Shown piece by piece: positions 9,341 to 17,779 of a stretch of DNA of 64,000 bases. The notes below the pieces were generated by a model that saw nothing but the letters and a program-made list of their open reading frames with translations, ran no database searches and was not told where the DNA came from. Within the stretch, counting starts at the first letter, position 1. Every line of letters starts with the position of its first letter. The stretch is from Streptomyces sp. NBC_01233 (lineage in GTDB: Bacteria; Actinomycetota; Actinomycetes; Streptomycetales; Streptomycetaceae), in assembly GCF_035989305.1 (NCBI RefSeq), contig NZ_CP108514.1, forward strand, positions 3,038,501 through 3,102,500, given 5' to 3'. Both the position numbers and the translations under genes were made by a program.

Positions 9341-9691
9341 CCGCTGCCGCGCGACCCGGAGTTCATGGCCGGACGGATCTCGGCGGACGCCCTGGTGGCG
9401 ATGGGCTACCGAGACGCGTGGGATTACCTGGACAGCGCCGAGCCCTCGGGCGTGGCCAAGGACCCGACGTGTACGGCGATGCGGGACGCGCCCCGCGGAG
9501 TGCGGTTCCGGGAGTGCATGCGGGGCGAGATCGGCGGCGCCACCTCACCGGGAGCGCGCCTGGTGGGCCACGTCGACCACGAGCCTTGGGGCGGGCGGGC
9601 GTTGCTGGCCGACGGGCGGATCGAGTCGGACAACGGCGGGCTGACGTACGTCGCGCGCGCCAGGCCGAACGGAACATGGCAGGAGGTGTGA
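9341..9691 (+). pseudogene. 3' fragment of a GMC/patatin-type gene
   Basis: A reading frame ending at 9691 encodes PEFMAGRISADALVAMGY followed by VRFRECMRGEI and GHVDHEPWGGR. The last two pieces parallel LSFTEEMKG and GHVDCDVLGGR in the C-terminal domain of the GMC protein at 3552, so this is a shortened relative of that domain. It has no start of its own and is joined directly to the broken decarboxylase gene, which implies a deletion at about 9340. Confidence 0.55.
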
Positions 9692-9897
9692 GCCCGGGCG
9701 CGAGCTGGCCGACGACCAGGGTCTGGACCTGTGGTCCGTCGCCCGCACCCTGGCCTTCTCGGCGGGCGACGGGAGTGCGGGGGAACTCGGCATGGGGCTG
9801 CTCGACGCGGCCCGGACGCTGGCGTCGGTGGAGCCCGTTCGGCGCGCACGGCTTCCGGGACCATGTCGAGGCGGCCGCCGAACTGGCCAGGGTCGGC
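9692..9897 (+). other. Decayed coding sequence beside the IS element
   Basis: Two out-of-frame stretches read like protein, RELADDQGLDLWSVARTLAF and then FGAHGFRDHVEAAAELARVG, separated by a frame change near 9837. I do not recognise the family. The IS701 copy interrupts the sequence at 9898. Confidence 0.4.
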
Positions 9898-9901
9898 CTA
9901 A

Positions 9902-11288
9902 TACTGCAACCGCATGTGGCGTGACGGTCGGTGAGGTTGCTCGTTGTTGTGACTGTGTGATGAATCGCTGACGGTTGAGCAGATCGAGTCGTGGTCCGAG
10001 GGTGTAGCGGGGTTGCATGCCCGGTTCGGGCATCGTTTTGGCAGGTCGGAGCCACGTGATCGGGCTCTGGACTACATGACGGGCCTGCTTGCGCCGCTAG
10101 AGAAGAAGAACGGGTGGACGCTGGCCGAGCAGGTCGGCCAGCTCCGCCCGGACGGTGTGCAACGCCTGCTCAATCACTCCGAATGGGACGAGAACGCGGT
10201 CCGGGACGATGTCCGGGACTTCGTCGTGGAGACCATCGGCGCCAAGGATGGCGTGCTCATCGGGGACGACACCGGGTTCCTGAAGAAGGGCACCAGGTCA
10301 GCAGGGGTCCAGCGGCAGTATTCCGGCACCGCCGGCCGCACCGAGAACTGCCAGATCGGCACCTTCCTCGCCTACGCATCCGCCAAAGGGCGGGCGCTGA
10401 TCGACCGGGAACTCTACGTCCCGAAGTCCTGGACGGACGACCGCGACCGCTGCCGGGCAGCCGGAATCGACGACACCGTGCCGTTCGCCACGAAGATCGA
10501 GCACCTCAAGTGGATGCTGCAACGCGCCATCGACGCGGCTGTTCCCTTCGCCTGGGTGACCGCGGACGAGGCATACGGGCAGGTCAAACACTTCCGCGCC
10601 TGGCTGGAAGAACGCCAGGCCGCGTATGTGCTGGCCACCAAGGTCAACGACACCGTGATCACCGCCGACGGCCGCGACGCCCGCGTCGACGAGCTGATCG
10701 CGGCCCTGCCGAAGCAGGCATGGAAGCGGATCTCCGCCGGAGCAGGCGCCCACGGCCAGCGGATCTACCACTGGGCCCGCGTCGCGATCCGGCCCGCCTG
10801 GGAGGGCGGATCCGGGCACTGGGTGCTCGCCCGCCGCAACCTGTCCGACCCCACCGACATCGCCTACTACGTCTGCTATGGCCCCGTCACTTCCCGGCTG
10901 AAAGACCTGGTCAGGACCGCCGGAGCCAGGTGGGCGGTGGAGGAATGCTTCCAGACCGCGAAGGGTGAATGCGGGCTCGATCACTACCAGGTGCGGCTCT
11001 ACCGGGCCTGGTACCGGCACATCACCCTGGCCATGGCCGTCCTGGCCTACCTCACGGCCATCCGTGCCGCAGAAGCCGCAAAAGGGGCAGCGGAGATGAC
11101 GAGCAAGACCTCATACCCCTCAGCGTCCCGGAGATCCGCCGGATGATCGGGCACGTCGTCGTCACGCCCCGCTGCCACAGCAACGAGCACCGTCTGCACT
11201 GGTCACGCTTCCGGCGCCGCAGCCAGGCCCGAGCCCGCCGCTGCCATTACCAACGCCGAGGCCACGACCCACACATGCGGTTGCAGTA
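9902..11288 (+). mobile_element. IS701-family insertion sequence, copy 2 (complete, 1,387 bp)
   Basis: The element has perfect 17-bp terminal inverted repeats, TACTGCAACCGCATGTG at 9902 and its complement ending at 11288. A 4-bp target duplication CTAA lies at 9898-9901 and 11289-11292. Both the ends and the YTAR target fit IS701. It carries one transposase gene and is nearly identical to the copy at 1-703. Confidence 0.95.
10013..11146 (+). CDS. IS701-family transposase
   Basis: This DDE transposase shows acidic motifs in VLIGDDTGFLKKG, WVTADEAYGQ and RWAVEECFQTAKGE, and a C-terminal YHITLAMAVLAYL helix. It cuts and pastes its own element, acting on the 17-bp ends. TTG 10013 is the first usual start. 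Related proteins begin about 20 residues earlier, and the sequence ESLTVEQIESWSEG is present upstream in frame after a stop at 9950, with only CTG codons as candidate starts. Either an unusual start is used or the 5' end is slightly damaged. The same configuration in copy 1 argues against a fresh mutation. Confidence 0.9.
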   Translation: MHARFGHRFGRSEPRDRALDYMTGLLAPLEKKNGWTLAEQVGQLRPDGVQRLLNHSEWDENAVRDDVRDFVVETIGAKDGVLIGDDTGFLKKGTRSAGVQRQYSGTAGRTENCQIGTFLAYASAKGRALIDRELYVPKSWTDDRDRCRAAGIDDTVPFATKIEHLKWMLQRAIDAAVPFAWVTADEAYGQVKHFRAWLEERQAAYVLATKVNDTVITADGRDARVDELIAALPKQAWKRISAGAGAHGQRIYHWARVAIRPAWEGGSGHWVLARRNLSDPTDIAYYVCYGPVTSRLKDLVRTAGARWAVEECFQTAKGECGLDHYQVRLYRAWYRHITLAMAVLAYLTAIRAAEAAKGAAEMTSKTSYPSASRRSAG

Positions 11289-11292
11289 CTAA

Positions 11293-11938
11293 GGCGCGCT
11301 CTGCGGACGCACTGACGGCGAGCTGGAATCTCCCGTCGGCGACGGCCCAGGGACGCGGCTCAGCCCCTGGCGCGGCCGGCGGCGGGGGGAGTACTCCGGC
11401 GTTTCGGCCCGGTCTGCTCATACCGCCCCGGGACAGGCCCGCCGGACCGCTGTCCAGCAGCACCGCTGGCAGGTCGAGCCGGGGCCGGTTCTGCGCTGAT
11501 CACCGTGGTGGACTGGGTGACGAGCCGATGGAAGAAGCCCTGCCTCCCGTCCGGTGAGGGCCGTCCACCGCTGCCGGACGGCTTCTCTCGCGGCGACGAG
11601 CGCGACGACGCGCGAGGCGGCCGGGACGAGGAAGGCGTCAATGCCACCTGGCAGACGGCGCTGCCGTGACCATTCGAGGCCTCCCGCGCATGCTGTTCCC
11701 CGAGCGGGTCTCCCGGCGGACGCTCCGTCCGCGGGTGCCGTCGAGCTGCTCCTGGAATCGGCGATCTCGATCACCGCGGGATCCTGCTGAGTGCGGCATC
11801 CGGAGTGGGGCGTAAGGGTGAGACCCGGAAGACCGAGGCCGGCGGTGACGATCACTACAGCCCGTACGCGCGGCCAAGACCGCGGCCCCTCGTCTCAGCG
11901 GATTCGCCGAGAGCCCACTGGCGAACACCGGGCCGCTC
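11293..11938. other. Gap with no recognisable gene
   Basis: About 650 bp lie between the IS701 copy and the propeller-like gene. Short frames exist on both strands, but none has a ribosome binding site or a motif I recognise. From 11849 the frame of the next gene is open without a start, so the lost 5' end of that gene may have lain here. Confidence 0.5.
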
Positions 11939-13504
11939 GTGGGTGACCTGAACGCGATCCCCAAAGAGGTCGCGTGCATGAAGAGCTATGCGGCCGACCC
12001 CGCCAACAACATGGTCAACTACCCGCCTGTGATCGGAGCGCCGGAGCACACCGACGCGATCCACAGCGGTGTCTACCCGTGCGCCACGTGGACCGGCGAC
12101 TCCAAGGGCCCCAACCAGGTCTTCTCGTACAAGTCGGAGTCCAACTACCCGGGCGGCATCGTCTTCGTCACCTTCGGAGGACCCAACGACGCCTACCTGA
12201 TCGCCGGGAGCAGCGGGCTGGAGGTCTACGCGCCCGGACCGTACGTGTCGAAGTTCAACCCCTCGACCGGCCGGGAGATCTGGCGTCAGCCGCTGCTGAA
12301 CATCAACGTCAACGGCCAGTGGAACCCCGCCCCGAGCATGGCCGTGGGCAAGGAGGGCGTCTACGCGGCTTTCGGCCCGCACGTCTACCGGCTCGACCCC
12401 GTTTCGGGGGCGATCCTCGCCCACGAGGAAGTGCCGATGCTCGACGGGCCGCAGACCGACGCCAACTTCGACGGGTTCCACATCGTGCCCGACGCGCAGG
12501 GCCACATCCTGATCAAAACCCAGAACCGCGTACCCGGATGCCGCACCTACGGCAACTTCGCGCTGGGCGCGTGCCCCGGGGCCCCCGACGCCAACCCGAA
12601 GACGACCATTGCGGTTCTCGACCCGGTCACGCTCGCGGTCGTCGACGAGATCAAGCTGAGCCAGGCCATCGTGGCCCGGACGATCGTGACGACGTACAAG
12701 GGCAAGATCTACGCCTACCTCTCCGGGACCAAGACCCTCATGCACGTTCGGTGGGACCCGGAGGCGAAGAAGCTCACCGAGGACACGTCCTGGGCGCCCG
12801 CGTACCTGCTGGAGGGCCAGGGCCCGGGGGCTGCCCCCGCGGCGGTCGGCAAATGGATCATCGCCAACTCCAACGCCAACCCGTCGAAGACGGTTCCCAT
12901 CTGCGCCTTCGCGGTCAGCCAGGACGACCCGAACGTCTCCAGCCGGCTGTGTCCGTGGGGCGAGAAGATGCCGGTCCGCGGCGCGAGTACGAGCAACACC
13001 CTGGCCTCCTTCTCCACCGACCCCGAGAACAGCCTGATCTTCATGCAGGACTGGCTCGTGCCGGGCATCTGGGCCGTACACATCGACCAGACAACCGGTG
13101 AGATGAACGTCAAGTGGCAGCGCGAAGACATCACCATGGGTGACTACTTCGTCGCGATCGGGCCGGCCGACCAGCGGGTGCTCCTCACCCAGAACGTCAT
13201 CGACAACACGCCCGCGAAGGCATACGCCGAGGACTCCAACTACCAGGAAACCCTGATGTGGCTGGACGAGAAGACCGGTAAGACCCTCGCCCAGGGCGAT
13301 GCCTCCCCCGCGACGACCTCGGGAAGCCTGATCAACATCGGCTACGGCGGCCGCGTGTACATGATGGGAACCCAAGGCTCCCTCTTCATCTACCAAGTGG
13401 CCTCCTGCAAGGGCGGCGCGTACATCCCGAAGTCCATCGGCGGGTCAACATGCCCGAGCCCCTCAACGGGGTCGCCGTCATCGTCTCCGTCTCCCAGCGG
13501 GTAG
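11939..13504 (+). CDS. Secreted-type beta-propeller-like protein, probably 5'-truncated
   Basis: This protein of about 521 aa has repeated blade-like segments, such as SKFNPSTGREIWRQPL, YRLDPVSGAILAHEEV and MWLDEKTGKTLAQGDA. They resemble PQQ/BamB-type propeller repeats. The C-terminus ends in a Ser/Pro-rich tail (SPSTGSPSSSPSPSG), and several Cys pairs suggest an extracellular protein. There is no signal peptide, the GTG at 11939 lacks a Shine-Dalgarno sequence, and the frame stays open upstream to a stop at 11846 without a good start. The likely reading is that the 5' end with the export signal was lost when the IS-rich DNA to the left rearranged. Function unknown. Confidence 0.6.
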   Translation: MGDLNAIPKEVACMKSYAADPANNMVNYPPVIGAPEHTDAIHSGVYPCATWTGDSKGPNQVFSYKSESNYPGGIVFVTFGGPNDAYLIAGSSGLEVYAPGPYVSKFNPSTGREIWRQPLLNINVNGQWNPAPSMAVGKEGVYAAFGPHVYRLDPVSGAILAHEEVPMLDGPQTDANFDGFHIVPDAQGHILIKTQNRVPGCRTYGNFALGACPGAPDANPKTTIAVLDPVTLAVVDEIKLSQAIVARTIVTTYKGKIYAYLSGTKTLMHVRWDPEAKKLTEDTSWAPAYLLEGQGPGAAPAAVGKWIIANSNANPSKTVPICAFAVSQDDPNVSSRLCPWGEKMPVRGASTSNTLASFSTDPENSLIFMQDWLVPGIWAVHIDQTTGEMNVKWQREDITMGDYFVAIGPADQRVLLTQNVIDNTPAKAYAEDSNYQETLMWLDEKTGKTLAQGDASPATTSGSLINIGYGGRVYMMGTQGSLFIYQVASCKGGAYIPKSIGGSTCPSPSTGSPSSSPSPSG

Positions 13505-13789
13505 CCGGGGATGGATGTGCGTGATGAGGTCCCAGCACTTAACGTCGTGGGCCGGTCACGAAGTGGCTGTCTGTACGAAGCCGCTCCTCAATCGATCTTG
13601 GAAGGTGCAGGCCGAACAGGCTACCCGCTTGGGCGATCTTCCGGCGGTGCGGGCATGAAGACAGGGCCTCTTGGCAGCTCGGGGGTGCGACCCGCCAAGC
13701 AGTGCCAGGAGGGCTTGGCCGGCGACTCCCAAGCCCGTCAGGACTACCGGGACGAGGTGGCACGAGGGGCGATTCCAGCCCTGCCGGTC
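13505..13789. other. Gap with possible gene fragments
   Basis: No intact gene is visible. On the plus strand near 13739-13814 the translation DYRDEVARGAIPALPVWAGE resembles the C-terminal end of nitronate monooxygenases. It has no start and runs into the phage-gene relic that follows. I treat it as a possible fragment only. Confidence 0.3.
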
Positions 13790-13960
13790 TGGGCGGGCGA
13801 GGCCGTCGGCCAGTACGGGCCTTCCCCGTTCCGAGTGGCGCAGGAAGTCTCCGTACACGTTTGCCGGCGAGGCTGCGGAGCGCGTCGCGGTGGATCATCG
13901 TCCAGGCGAACCGGGCGCGGAGCCGCGTGACGGCTTGCTCGGCGCCCGGCACCCGCGACC
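13790..13960 (-). pseudogene. Relic of a phage minor head protein gene
   Basis: The minus strand encodes AEQAVTRLRARFAWTMIHRD, then in a shifted frame YGDFLRHSERG. These match AEQAAVRLGARFTWTMIHRD and YADFLRRSEEAE of the intact minor head gene at 58535-59344. DNA similarity is obvious over about 120 bp around the MIHRD codons. The relic lies outside the prophage, left of the attachment site, so it comes from another integration or rearrangement. Confidence 0.75.
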
Positions 13961-13963
13961 GGC

Positions 13964-14371
13964 TCAGGTGCGGATGTCCCGCTGCTGCACGTCCTTGAGG
14001 ACACTCGCCACGGCTGCGAAGTCGTTGTCCACGTGGAGCACAGTGTGGCCATGATGGACCGCGGTCGCGCACACCAACAGGTCGATCGGCCCGGCGGCGC
14101 GGTGCTGGCCGCGCTGGGTGAGCTTGTACTGGGCAGTATCCACCCAGCGCCACGCGCTCTTCGGCACCGCGGACAGTGGACACAACGCGTCCAACTCCTC
14201 GGCCAGCTCATCCCTGTGGGAGGGGCTGGTGGCCGAGTACAGGAACTCGGCCCTCGTGGGCTCGCAGACACGGAACACCCCGGCCGCGATATGCCCCTCC
14301 CAAGGCTGCAGCGCCCCTGGAGTACGGAACAGATACCAGAGCGCAGAAGTGTCGAGCAGGTAGGAGATCAC
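13964..14371 (-). CDS. vapC: VapC-family PIN-domain toxin
   Basis: This 135-aa PIN domain protein has the four acidic positions of VapC ribonucleases. They are Asp in LLDTSALWYL, Glu in TRAEFLYSA, Asp in GPIDLLVCATA and Asp in LHVDNDFAA. VapC toxins cleave tRNA or rRNA when the antitoxin is lost. GTG 14371 overlaps the antitoxin stop (GTGA), the usual coupling in vapBC operons. The pair sits just outside the prophage left end. It may have been brought by an earlier mobile element, since a phage gene relic lies directly downstream. Confidence 0.9.
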   Translation of the reverse strand: MISYLLDTSALWYLFRTPGALQPWEGHIAAGVFRVCEPTRAEFLYSATSPSHRDELAEELDALCPLSAVPKSAWRWVDTAQYKLTQRGQHRAAGPIDLLVCATAVHHGHTVLHVDNDFAAVASVLKDVQQRDIRT

Positions 14372-14601
14372 TCGAAGGTCGCCCGCCGCGCCTGCTTCGC
14401 GGCGTCGTATGCGGCAGCGGCCTGCTCAAACTCGCCCCGCGCCCCGCGGGCAGCCAGCTTCTCCGCGGCCTCCAGCCGCCGCACCCGGTTCACGTAGTCC
14501 CTCAAGGCTGCATTGACCGTCTCCTTCTTCGTCGTGACGCCCATCAACCGCATGGCCTCAGCCAACGCCTCGTCATCGAGATCGATCTGGGTCACCGACA
14601 C
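14368..14601 (-). CDS. vapB: VapB-family antitoxin
   Basis: This antitoxin of about 77 aa has an N-terminal ribbon-helix-helix-like segment SVTQIDLDDEALAEAMRLMG, typical of VapB. A basic and charged C-terminal tail would wrap the toxin. GTG 14601 is chosen over the upstream in-frame GTG at 14637 because AGGGAGG lies 8-9 bases before it. It neutralises the downstream PIN toxin and, with it, should repress the operon through the operator at 14624-14644. Confidence 0.85.
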   Translation of the reverse strand: MSVTQIDLDDEALAEAMRLMGVTTKKETVNAALRDYVNRVRRLEAAEKLAARGARGEFEQAAAAYDAAKQARRATFE

Positions 14602-14623
14602 AGCAACCACCTCCCTGAGGGCA

Positions 14624-14644
14624 ATGTATGCATCCACGATACAT
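14624..14644 (-). promoter_or_regulatory. Candidate vapBC operator
   Basis: The inverted repeat ATGTAT-N9-ATACAT lies 23 bp upstream of the vapB start. Its position in the only promoter region of the operon fits autoregulation by VapBC. The rest of the gap to 14963 shows nothing I can name. Confidence 0.55.
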
Positions 14645-14963
14645 CGCCAACATTCATCGCGGCAGGGAACGACAGATCCCCGTCGCCGGATGAAGACGGA
14701 GGCCCGGTGATTCAGATGCGCGACCGGCCACCATCGGCGCGTTCGAGATGGAGGTTCACAAGGAGGAGATCAGCCCCAGCCCAGCCGGCCACGGGGTCCG
14801 ACTCGGGCACCCGGCGGCGAAGGCGCCCCGCTTACAGCGAACCCGATCCGGTCGGGTGAGACCCGCCTCAACCGGACCACGCTTCAGGCCCTTTGGGCTA
14901 CATCCGACATGACGGACACCAGCGTCCACAGCGCGTCCTGTCGATCATGAAACTTTGATCGAC

Positions 14964-15015
14964 GGGAGTCATCAGACTCCCCAGAGCTTCCGGCCCTACC
15001 AGCTAAGACGCTGGT
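14964..15015 (-). terminator. Two hairpins downstream of the tRNA 3' end
   Basis: Hairpins GGGAGTC-atca-GACTCCC (14964-14981) and ACCAGC-taagac-GCTGGT (14998-15015) lie just beyond the tRNA 3' end on its strand. They are the sort of terminator expected after the original host tRNA gene and mark host sequence on this side of the attachment site. Confidence 0.55.
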
Positions 15016-15041
15016 CAGAACGTTTCTGCTCCATCAAGCGG

Positions 15042-15087
15042 TGGTGGGGCGGGTGGGACTCGAACCCACGGCCGACGGATTATGAGT
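15042..15087 (-). other. attR-type attachment site: 3' part of a tRNA gene (anticodon CAU)
   Basis: The minus strand reads the anticodon loop CTCATAA (anticodon at 15084-15082), a perfect T arm GTGGG-TTCGAGT-CCCAC, the acceptor 3' strand CCGCCCC, the discriminator A and CCA. The sequence to the right does not complete a tRNA: the 5' side of the anticodon stem (GAGGA) does not pair with the 3' side (TCCGT), and no D arm or 5' acceptor strand is present. This is the duplicated tRNA 3' end left at the distal end of an integrated phage. The element therefore extends to the right, and the intact tRNA-Met or tRNA-Ile2 gene plus integrase should be at its other end, outside the window. Confidence 0.8.
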
Positions 15088-15337
15088 CCTCTTGGGATCT
15101 TGGCGGCCCTTGCGCATCAACGCCGATTCGTGACGTTTTCCCAGGTCAGATGACATGCGCTGCGCCTGCCCTTTCCGGTCTTTGCCGGTCTCTTCCTGTC
15201 CTTGTGTCCCCGTAGCGTCCCCTTGGCGTCCTCTGCACGTCCTCGCGCGGCGCCCCGGGCTCCCCCCCGATTCGGGAAGCCCACGGTCAGAGACGGGCGC
15301 CAAACTCCCGAGCAGCGGATTCCACTTCCAACGCGAA

Positions 15338-15374
15338 GAGGCTCCACCCCCTCAGTTCGAGGGGGTGGAGCCTC
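15338..15374. terminator. Strong hairpin at the prophage left end
   Basis: A perfect 15-bp stem (GAGGCTCCACCCCCT and complement) has a 7-nt loop. It lies after the last leftward prophage gene and probably stops prophage transcription before the attachment site. Between it and 15087 I see no gene. Confidence 0.8.
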
Positions 15375-15590
15375 ATGGCCTGCTCGGCCTCACGTCCCGG
15401 TCAGCCTATCTCGAACGACTCATGCGTGGCGAGTCCCGTCGGCTCAGCTGGTGCTGGACGCGGCCGGTGTCCGGCGACGGGACCTGCGGGGTCGGGCCGG
15501 CGCCATCTCCACTTCTTCGGCCACCGGTGTCGGCGTACGGGCTGTAGTGCAGAGGTGTGTACGGGCTGATGTGCAGAGCTTGATCCTGTG

Positions 15591-16364
15591 TCAGCTGGCC
15601 GCAGTGATGCCGCCTTCGATGGCTGTGAGGCGGTTCTTCAGGCGGTAGCTGGCGCCGTTGATGGCGAGGATCTCGCAGTGGTGGAGTAGGCGGTCGATGA
15701 TGGCAGTGGCCAGGACGTCGTCGCCGAAGACCTGACCCCACTCACTGAAACTCTTGTTCGAGGTCAGCAGGGTGGAGCCCTTCTCGTAGCGCTTGGAGAG
15801 CATCTGGAAGACGAGGTTTGCCTCGTCACGCTCCAGCGGGAGGTAGCCGACCTCGTCCACCACGAGAACGTGAGGCCGCAGGTAGGTGCGGAGTTTGCTG
15901 GCCAGGCGGCCGATGGAGTCGGCGGCCTTGAGCTGGCGGACCATGTCGTCGAGGGTGGTGAAGTAGATCGAGTAGCCGGCCCGGCAGGCGGCGACAGCCA
16001 GCGCGACGGCGATATGTGTCTTGCCGACCCCGGGCGGGCCCAGCAGCGCGACGTTGGACTTGGCCTCGACGAACGCGAGGGTGGCCAGGTCCTTGACCTT
16101 CCTGGGGTCGAGTTCGGGCTGGTAGGAGAAGTCGTACTCCTCAATCGTCTTGTGGTGTGGCAGGCGGGAGACCCGTAGCGCGTGGCGGAAGCGGCGTTCT
16201 TCACGGACGGCAAGTTCTTCTTCCAAGACCAGGTCGAGGAAGTCGAGGTAGGCCATCGACGCGGCGTCGGCCCGGCCGACGTGCTCGGCCAGGGCCTCGG
16301 TGAGGTGGGGCAGGCCGAGTTTGGTGGCGGTGGTGCGGATCCGGGCGGTGACCAGCTCGCTCAA
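15591..16364 (-). CDS. istB: IS21-family helper ATPase IstB
   Basis: This 257-aa AAA+ ATPase has Walker A GPPGVGKT and Walker B VLVVDEVGYLPLE. The family signature SYRLKNRL is near the C-terminus. IstB oligomerises on target DNA and directs the IstA transposase. ATG 16364 overlaps the istA stop (ATGA), so the two proteins are translationally coupled. Length and motifs look intact. Confidence 0.95.
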   Translation of the reverse strand: MSELVTARIRTTATKLGLPHLTEALAEHVGRADAASMAYLDFLDLVLEEELAVREERRFRHALRVSRLPHHKTIEEYDFSYQPELDPRKVKDLATLAFVEAKSNVALLGPPGVGKTHIAVALAVAACRAGYSIYFTTLDDMVRQLKAADSIGRLASKLRTYLRPHVLVVDEVGYLPLERDEANLVFQMLSKRYEKGSTLLTSNKSFSEWGQVFGDDVLATAIIDRLLHHCEILAINGASYRLKNRLTAIEGGITAAS

Positions 16365-17779
16365 CGCATGTCCTTGGGGTCGATGGGGGCGGGGTTGAAC
16401 GGGCGGGTGCCGGCGATCTGGTCGTAGAGGGCCAGCGGACGGGTGCCGACGTGGACTTGCGCGGCTCTGGCCCGGGTCAGCAGCGAGATCAGACCGCCCG
16501 GTTCCTCGGCGCCGGAGCGGGCCGGCCTGCTCACGGGTGGCGGAAGGTCGGTGGTGGTGGCGCGGGTGTGTCCGTCGGGCAGGGCCTTCCAGTGGGCCTC
16601 ATCCACGATCCTCGCGCTGCGTCCGACCGCGCGGGAGTGCACGGCCAGCAGCGTGATGCCCTGCGCGTCGGGCACGGTGGAATGCAGGGCCACGGTGCCT
16701 GCGGAGGCTCTGACCTCGACGAGCTGGCGGTGGCGGACCTTGGTGGCGGGCACCGAGTAGAGGTTGGCGTCGAAGGCGACCAGGCAGTCCTTGGCCACGT
16801 GTCGCAGGTGCCGATCGGCCACGATGTAGGGCTTGGCGGGCAGCGCCCGCAGCGCGGCGTGATCCCGCTTGGCCCGCACGCCGATCACCTCGCCGTGGGT
16901 GCGGTGCGTACGCGCCCGGCGCTGGGGCACCCAGGCCATGAACGCCCCGTCCATGTCATCCAGGCTGGAGAAGGACCGCCCCGCGAGCACATGATCGCGG
17001 ACGATGAGGACCTGGCGCTCGACGCGGCCCTTCCCCGTCGGCCGGTAGGCGGCCAAGACGTCGATGTCGAAGTCGTAGTGCCCGGCGAACGCCACGGCCT
17101 CCGGATGCAACGGGACCGCCTCGCCCGGGGCGACGTGACGGCGCACGACAGTCTTGGTCCGGTCGTAGACGATCACCCCGGGCGCCCCGCCGAAGTGCGC
17201 GAACGCCCGCCGGTGGCACTCGAAGAACGATGCCAGATTCTGGCTGGTGGTGAAGCAGCAGAACGGATCTCGGGAGTAGGACAAGGTCATGTGGAAGGAG
17301 TAGACCTTCGGGATGCCGACATGGGCCAGGATGTTGCCCTCGTCGCCCCAGTCGACCTGGGCCTGGGCGCCGGGCACCACCTCGAAGCGGCGGTGCAACT
17401 TCGCCAGCTCGCGCGGGGTATATCCCAACTCCTCGGCGATGCGGGGTCGGGCCTGCTGCACGTACATCTTGACGCGCTGGTAGTGGTGCGGGAAGGCATA
17501 CTGCTCGACCAGACGCTCATGGATGACCGCGGCCTTCAGCAGCACCTCAGCCCGTAGCCACGCATCAATCACATGCGCCCACGGCTTGATCACCTGGTTG
17601 CCGAGATCCGAGCGCGGCGCCGGAGCCGGCGGAACCGGAGGACCGTCGCTCTCCAGATACTTCTTGACCGTACGCCAGTTCAGACCGGTCTCCCGAGCGA
17701 TCTCCGAGATGCTCGCGCCCGCCTCATGCAGAGCCCGGAAACGCCGCAGCTCCAGCCACCGCCCCGGTTCCAGCAACAT
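16361..17779 (-). CDS. istA: IS21-family transposase IstA
   Basis: This 472-aa transposase has an N-terminal helix-turn-helix (GASISEIARETGLNWRTVKK), which binds the terminal repeats. The RNase-H-fold core shows Asp in AQVDWGDEG, Asp in IVYDRTKTVV and Glu in GKGRVERQVL. It appears full length. It is transcribed from near the right end of the element. Confidence 0.95.
   Translation of the reverse strand: MLLEPGRWLELRRFRALHEAGASISEIARETGLNWRTVKKYLESDGPPVPPAPAPRSDLGNQVIKPWAHVIDAWLRAEVLLKAAVIHERLVEQYAFPHHYQRVKMYVQQARPRIAEELGYTPRELAKLHRRFEVVPGAQAQVDWGDEGNILAHVGIPKVYSFHMTLSYSRDPFCCFTTSQNLASFFECHRRAFAHFGGAPGVIVYDRTKTVVRRHVAPGEAVPLHPEAVAFAGHYDFDIDVLAAYRPTGKGRVERQVLIVRDHVLAGRSFSSLDDMDGAFMAWVPQRRARTHRTHGEVIGVRAKRDHAALRALPAKPYIVADRHLRHVAKDCLVAFDANLYSVPATKVRHRQLVEVRASAGTVALHSTVPDAQGITLLAVHSRAVGRSARIVDEAHWKALPDGHTRATTTDLPPPVSRPARSGAEEPGGLISLLTRARAAQVHVGTRPLALYDQIAGTRPFNPAPIDPKDMR

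Noticed and set aside
11855..13396. Long minus-strand frame opposite the propeller-like gene
   Set aside because: Antisense shadow; the plus strand has ordered repeats and the expected codon bias.
13964..14637. VapBC as part of the prophage
   Set aside because: It lies left of the attR tRNA fragment, on the host side; the link with the prophage cannot be shown.
14955..15215. Plus-strand frame containing GGWDSNPRPTDYES
   Set aside because: It is the antisense reading of the tRNA 3' part, a well-known false protein; no ribosome site or homologue beyond the tRNA.
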